Shown here: positions 8,060 to 14,942 of the stretch, in pieces
How the letters are laid out: each line of letters starts with the position of its first letter
Position numbering within the stretch: the first letter of the stretch is position 1
Origin: Robiginitomaculum sp.
GTDB taxonomy: Bacteria; Pseudomonadota; Alphaproteobacteria; Caulobacterales; Maricaulaceae
Assembly (NCBI GenBank): GCA_021647375.1
Contig: JAKIUV010000044.1
Location: 1-23,814, forward strand
Direction of reading: 5' to 3'
DNA: 23,814 nucleotides
Made by a program: the position numbers and the translations under genes
The notes under the pieces: model-generated
Told to the model about the DNA's origin: nothing
The model's database searches: none
The model's input: only the letters and a program-made list of their open reading frames with translations

Positions 8060-9115
8060 ATGAGTACTGATATAGGGGAAAACGAAGAGGGCATAGCCTT
8101 GGCTTTGGCTGAGGCTGGCGATAAAAAACCTACACCCGGCAACAATACTGCTGTCGACTGCAAATCTTGCGGCGCGGCCATCGAGAAAACTTACTGTGGT
8201 AATTGCGGCCAGAAGAACGATGATCTACGTCGATCCTTATGGCGACTAATCGGCGAAAGCCTTGGCGGTTTGTTTTCATTCGAAGGGCGGATGTGGCGAA
8301 CTTGGGCAGCACTTTTGTTCAAACCTGGCAAAGTTGCCTACGCCTATGCCAATGGTGCCCGCAGCCGCTATTCCCCTCCCATCCGGGTTTATCTGGTGGT
8401 TAGTTTTATGTTCTTTGGTTTTCTCGCACTAACCCAGACCAATTTATTTGCGGTGTCGGTTCAGCCTAAAACAAATATAGAGGCAGTTAAGCAACAGGCC
8501 TCCGAACCAGTGGACAAAGAAAAAACAGGATTGGAACTCACGGATTATAATTATCAACTATTATTTTTCCAGACACAGAAAGAATTTGAGAGCATAGCTG
8601 ACAATACGCTAACCGATGGCATATTAAAAACCATGCAAGGCTATATTGCTGCAGACACTACAAATGCGGAAAATTCGCTCGATGCCGAATCTATTAAAGC
8701 AATCAAAACCTTTCTACAAAACCCGGATAAATTTAACGCTGCTTTCAACACATGGTTGCCGCGCGTAATGTTCTTCATGGTGCCCTTTGCTATGCTCTTG
8801 GGCGCTATTTTTATTCGCGGCCCGACGGCTCTGCTCTATGACCACCTCATCCACGCCATGTATATCCATGCCGTATTTTTCATGACTTTATTGCTAGCGG
8901 TATTGTTGGCCAAAGTTTTACCGGGCAGCATGGTCGCCAAAGTCTTGGTGGTCATGTTTATGATATACCTGCCCATATCCTTGAAACGAATGTTCAAACG
9001 CGGCTGGTTCAAAACCATATTGACAACTCTCGTCGTTAGTATGGTTTACGGGCTATTCTTGTTTTCGGCAATTATATTGATCAGTGTTTACTCAATCGCA
9101 AATCTCTCAACTTAA
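8060..9115 (+). CDS. DUF3667-type zinc-ribbon membrane protein
   Basis: A 351-residue protein of unknown function that fits the DUF3667 family. A hydrophilic N-terminus leads to a four-cysteine zinc ribbon (Cys34, Cys37, Cys46, Cys49 in C-K-S-C-G and Y-C-G-N-C-G-Q). The conserved membrane-proximal region follows (W-R-T-W-A-A-L-L-F-K-P-G, then R-S-R-Y-S-P-P-I-R-V-Y-L). I count one membrane segment near 105-123, a soluble loop of about 115 residues, and about four more hydrophobic segments between 238 and 347. The zinc ribbon is therefore probably cytoplasmic and the loop extracytoplasmic. The start is supported by GGGGGAAAGG just before the ATG. Its 3' end overlaps that of the convergent holin-like gene by 9 bases. 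No molecular function can be assigned. Confidence 0.85.
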   Translation: MSTDIGENEEGIALALAEAGDKKPTPGNNTAVDCKSCGAAIEKTYCGNCGQKNDDLRRSLWRLIGESLGGLFSFEGRMWRTWAALLFKPGKVAYAYANGARSRYSPPIRVYLVVSFMFFGFLALTQTNLFAVSVQPKTNIEAVKQQASEPVDKEKTGLELTDYNYQLLFFQTQKEFESIADNTLTDGILKTMQGYIAADTTNAENSLDAESIKAIKTFLQNPDKFNAAFNTWLPRVMFFMVPFAMLLGAIFIRGPTALLYDHLIHAMYIHAVFFMTLLLAVLLAKVLPGSMVAKVLVVMFMIYLPISLKRMFKRGWFKTILTTLVVSMVYGLFLFSAIILISVYSIANLST

Positions 9116-9574
9116 ATAACCGGGTTTTGGTTTCGGAGCACGGTCACCAAACCACCATAGGGTTGCCGCCGTTGCCGCAAACACGGCTGCATTGGCTATG
9201 TCGCCGTCTTGGGTGCGGGCGAATATCCATGCAGTAATGAGCCAAAGTAGCAATGTCAGAGATGGTCTTACGAGGCGCAATATGTTGATCACCCACTGGG
9301 CGGCCATACCAATATTGGCGTCCGCATCTATAGATGCTCTCAATCCGTCCCAAGACCCTTTTTGCGCCGCTATAGCCAATTCCATCTCGGTTTCTTGTTT
9401 ATTGGCACGCATTTGCAACTCGTGTAGTTTTAGCTCGTGCCCCCAGCGTTTTTCTTCTTGGAGAAAAGTTTGCTTGCGCTCGAAAAACGAGGCGACCCGG
9501 CCAAATGCCGTACCGATAATACCGAATACGCCGCCTGCAATTGCATCCGCGCCGAAGCTTAGTAGATTTGCCAT
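9107..9574 (-). CDS. Holin-like small membrane protein (3TM/GTA-holin type)
   Basis: A 155-residue protein starting at the ATG at 9572-9574; a longer frame to 9604 lies wholly within the upstream gene and lacks support. Layout: a Gly/Ala-rich hydrophobic N-terminus (about 6-25), a charged coiled-coil-like stretch (about 30-65), then a conserved-looking L-V-R-P-S-L-T-L-L-L-W membrane helix near 100-117. A third hydrophobic segment near 126-140 ends in W-W-F-G-D-R-A-P-K. The R-P-before-helix layout and the size recall three-TM holins of phages and gene transfer agents. It overlaps the M15 peptidase gene by 16 bases, the classic endolysin/holin arrangement. The holin call rests mainly on topology and neighbour; a structural phage protein is the alternative. 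Confidence 0.6.
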   Translation of the reverse strand: MANLLSFGADAIAGGVFGIIGTAFGRVASFFERKQTFLQEEKRWGHELKLHELQMRANKQETEMELAIAAQKGSWDGLRASIDADANIGMAAQWVINILRLVRPSLTLLLWLITAWIFARTQDGDIANAAVFAATAATLWWFGDRAPKPKPGYLS

Positions 9575-9987
9575 AATTGTTTTGCCTTTGTGTTGCCGTA
9601 CCATGACCGCCTAGGGCCGAGGTCGATGTGGAGGAATGTTTGATAGAAGCCAAAGCCCGTGAAACCTGCATCTCTACATGCTTGGTAAAGTGCGCGCGGT
9701 TCATGGCCTTTTAGACCTATATCCGCTGCGAGCTTTAAATGTTGCGATAAGGGTGCGCCGCCAACACGAGCATTGTGTAAAGAGCATCTATGGGCGGAAT
9801 GAATGCGAAAGGGCCGCGCCGCTAACGTCCGCGCCTTTTGCAGGCGGTTCATGAATTCTGGCCAATGATAGGACACGCCGCAATGACGGCATGCCATCTC
9901 GGCCTGAGTGAAATTTGGCCAGCGAAAATTATCCCAGTTACTTATTAGGGAATAAGGGCTGTCTTGGATATGTGCGTTAGCTTCCAT
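9559..9987 (-). CDS. M15-family D-Ala-D-Ala carboxypeptidase / endolysin
   Basis: A 142-residue zinc peptidase of the short M15 (Peptidase_M15_3) type that cleaves peptidoglycan stem peptides. It has an N-terminal segment with C-R-H-C-G, then H-S-A-H-R-C-S-L-H-N near 63-72. The metal motif is S-Q-H-L-K-L-A-A-D (His83 and Asp89), with the third ligand in L-H-I-D (His120). The core zinc site therefore looks complete. There is no signal peptide, which fits a cytoplasmic endolysin that needs a holin, and the next gene is a holin-like protein overlapping by 16 bases. In phages and gene transfer agents this pair releases particles. No capsid, tail or terminase gene is in the window, so it may be an orphan lysis cassette. 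A housekeeping cell-wall role is possible. Confidence 0.82.
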   Translation of the reverse strand: MEANAHIQDSPYSLISNWDNFRWPNFTQAEMACRHCGVSYHWPEFMNRLQKARTLAARPFRIHSAHRCSLHNARVGGAPLSQHLKLAADIGLKGHEPRALYQACRDAGFTGFGFYQTFLHIDLGPRRSWYGNTKAKQLWQIY

Positions 9988-10023
9988 ATCACCATATTAC
10001 CCCAGCCCTAAATACCAAGGATA

Positions 10024-10045
10024 AGATTTCTGAAATCTCAGAAAT
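10024..10045. promoter_or_regulatory. Overlapping palindromes upstream of the lysis-like cassette
   Basis: ATTTCTGA at 10026-10033 and TCAGAAAT at 10038-10045 form a perfect 8-base inverted repeat with a 4-base centre. A second palindrome, AGATTTC-T-GAAATCT at 10024-10038, overlaps it. The site lies about 40-60 bases upstream of the M15 start (minus strand), between that gene and the terminator of the upstream transcript. Its position suits a repressor operator for the lysis pair; no matching regulator is visible. It could also form a small hairpin in RNA. Confidence 0.4.
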
Positions 10046-10061
10046 GCGCATATTTACCAAC

Positions 10062-10090
10062 AAAAAAGCCCACCAAAACGGCGGGCTTTT
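10062..10090 (-). terminator. Rho-independent terminator of the DUF2853/OmpA transcript
   Basis: An 11-base stem with one mismatch (10064-10074 pairing with 10080-10090) and a 5-base loop. Read on the minus strand it is GC-rich at the base of the loop and ends GGGCTTTTTT, with the T-run at 10067-10062. It lies 29 bases past the stop of the gene at 10119. On the plus strand it ends CTTTTC, so weak bidirectional activity is possible. Confidence 0.8.
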
Positions 10091-10118
10091 CTAAACTTTG
10101 TGCTTTGTAAGACTTAAT

Positions 10119-11330
10119 CTATTTAAAGACTTTCATCTTACGAGCTTTTTTGGCCATCAGATAATAGAAAGTTACACGGTTTTTGAAGCGCGTACCTTTC
10201 ATCTCTTCGCATGTCGCTTTAACCACATCAATTTGCCCTTTAGTCAGGCCAAGCTTCTTGGTAGCGAAGCCTTTGGCTATCGTATCCAATTCGTGTTCTT
10301 GCGAACAAGCAACCAAAGACCCGTCACGGGAGCGCAGCGCAATACCACAATATTTGACGATATTATCAATCACAGCAGAATTGGCTTTTGGATCAAATTT
10401 ACGAACATCTGCTAGGTATTTAGCATTTGGCGATACTGCTTTAGCCGCTTTCTTGGCTGGCGCTTTTTTAGCGGCAACTTTTTTGGCGGGTTTTGCTTTG
10501 CTTGCTTTCCCAGCAGAACCGCCTTTAGCTAGACCTTTGGCTTGACGCACCCATTCGTCCCGCTCAATACGCCCCGGGAATGCACCCAGCTTGTCATTGA
10601 CCATCTTGACGTCGGCTTTCTTCCAATTTGCTATTTGAGGGAAATAATAAACGCCAGTTTTGTTCAACATTTTCTCAAGTTTCGGGCCAACACCACTGAT
10701 CAATTTCAGATCGTCTGGTTTGCCGTCAGTTGGCTTATCATAAAGAACCTTTGGCTTAGCCGCTGTTTTAGGCGTTGCCTTCTTAACCACTTTCTTCTTA
10801 ACAACTTTTTTCGCAGTTTGCTTTTTTGGAGCTGCTTTTTTCGGTGCAGCTTTTTTCGGTGCAGCTTTTTTCGGTGCTGCTTTTTTCTGTGTAGCTTTTT
10901 TGACGATACGCTTTTTCGGAGCTGCCTTCTTTTTAGCTTTTGGTTTGGCTTTGGGCGTATCAGAGATACGGCCCTCTAAATATTTAACCCGTGCGGCTAA
11001 ATAACGGTTCCGCCATTCAAGCGCATATGTCTCGTCGTCGTCCCCTCCACTCGTTGCTACGGCGGCGGCAGTCGCCGCGCCAGCAGCCGTGGCACCAGCA
11101 ACAGCTGCTGCCAATTTTCCTTTTAAATCTCCAGACTCGCCTTCAAGCTCGTTTACGCGAGCGCGCAAAGCATCAGATTCGGCGCGGAGTTGACCTTCGC
11201 CTTCAATGGTAAGATCACCATCTTGTTTTTTACCTCTAAACAAAAGCCAACCGAGCAAAAGCCCAAGAAGGCCACCTATAAGCCATGGCCAGATGCCAAA
11301 ACAAAAAACGTAAGATAAGATATTAGACAT
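10119..11330 (-). CDS. Membrane-anchored histone-H1-like protein with HHH and DUF2853 domains
   Basis: A 403-residue modular protein. Residues 6-31 are a membrane helix followed by R-G-K-K, which by the positive-inside rule puts the rest in the cytoplasm. Residues 45-75 look like a short coiled coil, and 73-92 are Ala-rich. Residues 127-195 are a Lys/Ala/Pro tract with K-K-A-A-P pentapeptide repeats, as in histone-H1-like DNA-binding tails. Residues 205-265 (L-K-L-I-S-G-V-G-P-K-L) are a helix-hairpin-helix module like those appended to alphaproteobacterial L21 or NuoE. A second basic tract (274-298) leads to a C-terminal DUF2853 domain (about 302-403). It follows the OmpA-family gene, and its ribosome-binding site (AGGGGAAA) overlaps that gene's stop. 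DNA or RNA binding is inferred from composition and the HHH; the DUF2853 function is unknown. Confidence 0.85.
   Translation of the reverse strand: MSNILSYVFCFGIWPWLIGGLLGLLLGWLLFRGKKQDGDLTIEGEGQLRAESDALRARVNELEGESGDLKGKLAAAVAGATAAGAATAAAVATSGGDDDETYALEWRNRYLAARVKYLEGRISDTPKAKPKAKKKAAPKKRIVKKATQKKAAPKKAAPKKAAPKKAAPKKQTAKKVVKKKVVKKATPKTAAKPKVLYDKPTDGKPDDLKLISGVGPKLEKMLNKTGVYYFPQIANWKKADVKMVNDKLGAFPGRIERDEWVRQAKGLAKGGSAGKASKAKPAKKVAAKKAPAKKAAKAVSPNAKYLADVRKFDPKANSAVIDNIVKYCGIALRSRDGSLVACSQEHELDTIAKGFATKKLGLTKGQIDVVKATCEEMKGTRFKNRVTFYYLMAKKARKMKVFK
10828..10902 (-). repeat. 15-base tandem repeat coding K-K-A-A-P units
   Basis: Four near-identical 15-base units (10828-10842, 10843-10857, 10858-10872, 10873-10887; plus-strand consensus GGTGCAGCTTTTTTC) and a degenerate fifth copy encode the basic pentapeptide tract. 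The units include T6 runs on the plus strand (A6 in the mRNA), so copy number and frame could vary by slippage. Confidence 0.85.
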
Positions 11331-11340
11331 AAAATTTCCC

Positions 11341-12456
11341 CTATTTGGAACGTGTTACTGTGAATTCGATACGGCGATTGGCCGCCATACCTTGTCTTGT
11401 GTCGTTACTGGCTATTGGTTTTGTCTCGCCGTATCCAACCGCCGTAACATTTGCTGGATTAACATTGTTATCAATCAAATAAGTCATCACCGCTTCGGCG
11501 CGTTGCTGACTTAGATTTTGATTATAATCATCTGCACCGTCTGCGTCCGTATGACCTTCAACAGTTACATGGAAAGATGAACACTGTTTAACTGCCGAAG
11601 CCATAGCATCAAGGAGGGCAATACTAGGCGCACCCTCAATAGCAGAGCCGCCATAAGCAAAATTAATCTTGTTATCGCCCTTAAGTTCCACAAACAAATT
11701 TTGGCAAACCGTTTCATCTTTTAGTTGCCCAAGAACAACTGGTGCTGCATTCAAAACATCAATTTTCGAAGAACCGTTAAATCCAGGCGGAAGTCCGGCA
11801 AGCCTTGCATTAATTGCCGCCCGTGTATCAATAGAACTAGCCTCTCCCGACAAGAACGAATCCGTGTCCGTAATCATGAACTTCCCATTTTTCATCTGTG
11901 ACAAACCACTCAGATGTGCCGCTCCGATTGCATACCAATTCATGTTTGGCGCACCGTTGGCGACTTTCAATTTACTGTCTGTAACTTTGCCTGGATACAA
12001 GCGCTCTGCCTCTGCCAACACACGGACACGCTCATCTTCACTTCGGACATAACCATTTAACAGTAAACCACCGTCTTTGGACAAAACACCACTGAATGTA
12101 TAGGGAATCTGTGTAGCGACAACTTTCCTTACTGTCACATCTTCGCCGTCCACAACATGCCAACGCTTGCCATTTTTACGGTCGGCGCACTTTTCGCACC
12201 GGGCGTTTTGCGCAGTAGCGATAGCCCCTGCTTTAGCTTCGGAACTTGGTGCCACACCCATAAGCTTGGCAATATTTCCCGACATCTCGGATTTGGCCCA
12301 ACCAAACCCATTATCGGTCAAAGCTGCCTGTACAGACTTGCCCATATTGACAGAATTTGCTTTTGCACCCCACGGCGCTGGCGCAAACCAATTAATCAGT
12401 AAAGCGACAATCGTGAGGATAACTACCCCCCACAGCCACTTACCAATATTTCCCAT
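11341..12456 (-). CDS. OmpA-family protein, N-terminal membrane anchor
   Basis: A 371-residue protein. I chose the ATG at 12454-12456 because GGGAGGAC lies 5 bases before it; a longer frame to 12477 has no such signal. Residues 7-24 form an uncleaved-looking membrane anchor with Lys on the cytoplasmic side. A periplasmic region follows with a C-x-x-C pair (Cys87, Cys90) and a BON-like stretch (about 115-260). The C-terminal OmpA domain (about 260-371) contains E-G-H-T-D-A-D-G and N-R-R-I-E-F. Asp304 and Arg319 are spaced 15 apart, like the diaminopimelate-binding pair in OmpA proteins, so peptidoglycan binding is expected. The architecture resembles mycobacterial ArfA (anchor, BON, OmpA). It is first in an operon with the H1-like/DUF2853 gene, suggesting joint work at the inner membrane. 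Confidence 0.88.
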   Translation of the reverse strand: MGNIGKWLWGVVILTIVALLINWFAPAPWGAKANSVNMGKSVQAALTDNGFGWAKSEMSGNIAKLMGVAPSSEAKAGAIATAQNARCEKCADRKNGKRWHVVDGEDVTVRKVVATQIPYTFSGVLSKDGGLLLNGYVRSEDERVRVLAEAERLYPGKVTDSKLKVANGAPNMNWYAIGAAHLSGLSQMKNGKFMITDTDSFLSGEASSIDTRAAINARLAGLPPGFNGSSKIDVLNAAPVVLGQLKDETVCQNLFVELKGDNKINFAYGGSAIEGAPSIALLDAMASAVKQCSSFHVTVEGHTDADGADDYNQNLSQQRAEAVMTYLIDNNVNPANVTAVGYGETKPIASNDTRQGMAANRRIEFTVTRSK

Positions 12457-12504
12457 AATGTCCTCCCTCAAGGTCATTCAATTAAATTACAAATGATTAA
12501 TAAC

Positions 12505-12533
12505 ATTAAGCGCAATAAAAACGCAATGGTCAA
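12505..12533 (-). promoter_or_regulatory. Promoter candidate for the OmpA/DUF2853 operon
   Basis: On the minus strand TTGACC (12533-12528) and CTTAAT (12510-12505) are 17 bases apart, a sigma-70-like arrangement. The -35 matches consensus at 5 of 6 positions, the -10 at 4 of 6. Initiation would fall near 12498, leaving a leader of about 42 bases before the ATG at 12456. Confidence 0.5.
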
Positions 12534-12535
12534 AG

Positions 12536-12557
12536 CAGTGAAAAATTGAAATCACTG
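12536..12557. promoter_or_regulatory. Inverted repeat abutting the promoter candidate
   Basis: CAGTGA (12536-12541) and TCACTG (12552-12557) form a perfect 6-base inverted repeat with an AT-rich 10-base centre. It sits immediately upstream of the -35 box of the OmpA operon promoter candidate, where an activator or repressor dimer could bind. The rest of the 12457-12657 spacer is AT-rich, and I see nothing else in it. Confidence 0.3.
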
Positions 12558-12657
12558 AGCGAAGCAAACTTAACAAGTCGCCAAAAACCTGCTAATATCA
12601 GCCAATTAATCACATTTAAATTTTCATATTTGCTTTAGCGATATGCGATCTTAGTTT

Positions 12658-13614
12658 TTAGATGTTCAATCTCGACTTAGCAGAATCATATTCCGCTTTT
12701 AACGCGGCAACAATATCCGCAACACTTGGCGCAGAATGAATACTACCGACACCCTGCCCGGACCCCCAAATATCTTTCCAGGCTTTGGCCTCAGAACCAC
12801 CCGAACCAAAGTTCATAGCGGACTTATCTGCGGACGGTAAATTGTCTGGATCAAGACCAGCAGCACGAATGGATCCTTTCAGATAATTACCGTGAATACC
12901 CGTAAACAAAGATGAATAAACAACATCCTGCCCAGCCGAATCTATAATCATTTGTTTATAAGCGTCAGGCGCATTGGCTTCTTTGGCGGCAATAAACCGT
13001 GTGCCCATATAGGCTAAATCCGCACCAATCGCTTGTGCGCCTAATATACTGTCGCCCGTAGATATAGACCCTGAACACATCAAAGGCCCGTCGTGGAAGG
13101 CGCGAATTTCCGGAACCAACGCAAAGGGGGACAACAAGCCTGCATGTCCGCCCGCGCCCGCACATACTGCGATTATACCATCCGCACCTTCGGACAATGC
13201 TTTTTTGGTGTGACGGATATTAATCACATCATGCAAAACGATACCGCCGTAGGAATGTACCGCGTCAATAATCATCTTAGGCGGGCGCAGGGACGTTATT
13301 ATGATGGGCACTTGTTCGCGCACACAGGTTTCCATATCTTCTTGCAGGCGCGTATTGGACATGTGGCAAATTTGGTTAACCGCGAACGGTGCAACTTTTT
13401 TGTCCGGATTGTCTTTTTGGTATTCCGCAAGTTCGGCTTTTATGCGCCTTATCCACACACCAAGCTGGTCAGCAGGGCGCGCATTAAGTGCCGGAAATGA
13501 CCCGACAATCCCGGCCTTACACTGGGCAATCACCAATTCGGGGCCAGAGACGATAAACATTGGCGCGCCGATAATCGGCAGCTCCAAATTTTGCAGTATT
13601 TTTGGTAAAGCCAT
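12658..13614 (-). CDS. Nitronate monooxygenase (2-nitropropane dioxygenase family)
   Basis: A 318-residue FMN-dependent TIM-barrel oxidase. The N-terminus I-I-G-A-P-M-F and the signature G-A-G-G-H-A-G (153-159, with catalytic His157) are typical of class I nitronate monooxygenases, as are the later phosphate-binding segments C-S-G-S-I-S-T-G and A-I-G-A-D-L-A-Y-M-G-T-R-F. It oxidises alkyl nitronates such as propionate-3-nitronate to the aldehyde or keto acid, detoxifying nitro compounds. Its ATG follows the stop of the M20 gene with no gap (TAGATG), so it is last in a three-gene transcript behind two exported hydrolases and is probably translated by re-initiation. No signal peptide is seen, so it is cytoplasmic. 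Some relatives serve as enoyl reductases, so the exact substrate is unsure. Confidence 0.9.
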   Translation of the reverse strand: MALPKILQNLELPIIGAPMFIVSGPELVIAQCKAGIVGSFPALNARPADQLGVWIRRIKAELAEYQKDNPDKKVAPFAVNQICHMSNTRLQEDMETCVREQVPIIITSLRPPKMIIDAVHSYGGIVLHDVINIRHTKKALSEGADGIIAVCAGAGGHAGLLSPFALVPEIRAFHDGPLMCSGSISTGDSILGAQAIGADLAYMGTRFIAAKEANAPDAYKQMIIDSAGQDVVYSSLFTGIHGNYLKGSIRAAGLDPDNLPSADKSAMNFGSGGSEAKAWKDIWGSGQGVGSIHSAPSVADIVAALKAEYDSAKSRLNI

Positions 13615-14931
13615 CTATTCAGTTTTCTCGTTTTTCTTTTCAGGGTTTTGCAGTAAATCAAGCGCGGCAGCAGTCATTGCCTTTACACCAGTGTTTATTG
13701 TCGGCTCTGCATCAGGTGCGAAAAACGGAGAATGCAAAGACGGTAAAATTTTGCCGTTCTCTTTGGCCTTTGCGATTTTTTCGGGATTAACTGCGCCTAG
13801 CCAGAATAACATGCTTGGAATTTTAGGCTCTACACGCCCAAAAGCTCCGAAATCCTCGCCACCCATAACCGGATCCATAGCTTTTACATTATCTGCACCA
13901 AGCTTGGTGCCAATAGAACGGGTTAGACGCTCCGCCAGTTCCGGGTTGTTATAGGTGGCTGGTGTAAATTCTTTGTCGCGTACAGCTACGATCGGCAATT
14001 TATCATCTGGCAATCCGGCTGCACGGCCAAGGCCGTCTGCAATACGTTTGATGGAATTGATCGTATTCATGCGGACTTCGTCCTTATAGGAACGTAAAGT
14101 AAGCTGAAGCTTCACCTCATCAGAGATAATATTGTGTTTGGTGCCGCCGTGGATGGAACCGACCGTGAGCACAGCCGATTCGAGCGGCGAGGTTTCGCGA
14201 GAAATAATTGTCTGAAACGCCACGACCATTTGCGAAGCCAGCACAATCGGATCTTTGGTGGTGTGGGGATACGCCCCGTGGCCACCAATGCCGCGCACTG
14301 TAATATCCACACTATCCACATTGGCCAATGCATAGCCAGGCACAATACCGACCTTACCCGCCGCCAAGGCTGGGTTATCGTGCAGTGCCAAATTATAGTC
14401 CGGCCTTGGGAAGCGCGTGAACAGTCCGTCTTTCAGCATCATCGTGGCTCCAAGTCCCAATTCTTCGGCGGGCTGCAAAATCATAACCAGAGTGCCCGAC
14501 CAATTGGCTTTTTGCGCAACCAACTCTTTAGCGGTTCCGATAAGCACCGTCATATGAATATCATGGCCACAAGCGTGCATGGCTGGCTTTTCTATACCGT
14601 CGCGGTTTTTGGTTATTACCGTGCTGGCATAATCAACCCCGGTTTGCTCTTTCACCGGAAGCGCGTCCATATCGGCACGTATCATAACCGTTGGGCCGTC
14701 GCCGTTTTTCATAACAGCAACCACCCCCGTACCACCTACTTTTTCGGTGACGTCAAAGCCCAAATCCTTTAGCTTACCTGCTAATAATGCAGCCGTTTTG
14801 GTTTCCATCAAAGAAAGTTCTGGGTTTGCATGTAAGTATCTGTATAATTTATTTAAATCTTCTGCATGAGCTGCGGTAGATAGCAATGTTGTCCCTACCA
14901 ATATTGCCGCAAGTTTTTTTGCAAAACCCAT
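13615..14931 (-). CDS. Exported M20-family amidohydrolase (M20D type)
   Basis: A 438-residue metal-dependent amidohydrolase related to hippurate and N-acyl-amino-acid hydrolases. A clear signal peptide ends A-H-A at residue 23. Catalytic-domain motifs are H-A-N-P-E-L-S (34-40), D-M-D-A-L-P, the metal ligands Cys121 and His123 in H-A-C-G-H-D, Glu156/157 in P-A-E-E, His184 in L-H-D-N-P, and His400 in L-H-S-P-F-F. The set is complete, including the cysteine typical of M20D. Activity in the periplasm would release free amino acids from N-acyl derivatives or short peptides. A strong Shine-Dalgarno (AAGGAG) precedes the ATG. It lies 11 bases after the M28 gene and abuts the nitronate monooxygenase, forming one transcript. 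Confidence 0.93.
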   Translation of the reverse strand: MGFAKKLAAILVGTTLLSTAAHAEDLNKLYRYLHANPELSLMETKTAALLAGKLKDLGFDVTEKVGGTGVVAVMKNGDGPTVMIRADMDALPVKEQTGVDYASTVITKNRDGIEKPAMHACGHDIHMTVLIGTAKELVAQKANWSGTLVMILQPAEELGLGATMMLKDGLFTRFPRPDYNLALHDNPALAAGKVGIVPGYALANVDSVDITVRGIGGHGAYPHTTKDPIVLASQMVVAFQTIISRETSPLESAVLTVGSIHGGTKHNIISDEVKLQLTLRSYKDEVRMNTINSIKRIADGLGRAAGLPDDKLPIVAVRDKEFTPATYNNPELAERLTRSIGTKLGADNVKAMDPVMGGEDFGAFGRVEPKIPSMLFWLGAVNPEKIAKAKENGKILPSLHSPFFAPDAEPTINTGVKAMTAAALDLLQNPEKKNEKTE

Positions 14932-14942
14932 GGTATTCTCCT

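Noticed and set aside
10542..10979. A Cys/Phe-rich plus-strand frame
   Set aside because: It is the complement of the Lys/Ala/Pro repeat tract; repetition explains the open frame.
12457..12477. Upstream ATG of the OmpA-family gene
   Set aside because: The ATG at 12456 has a strong GGGAGGAC signal, and the extension would put charged residues before the membrane anchor.
13301..13954. A 217-codon plus-strand open frame across the NMO/M20 junction
   Set aside because: It overlaps two well-supported genes on the other strand and shows no domain.
14134..14772. A 212-codon plus-strand open frame
   Set aside because: It is antisense to the M20 hydrolase, whose metal motifs fall in the same region; the composition is that of a shadow frame.
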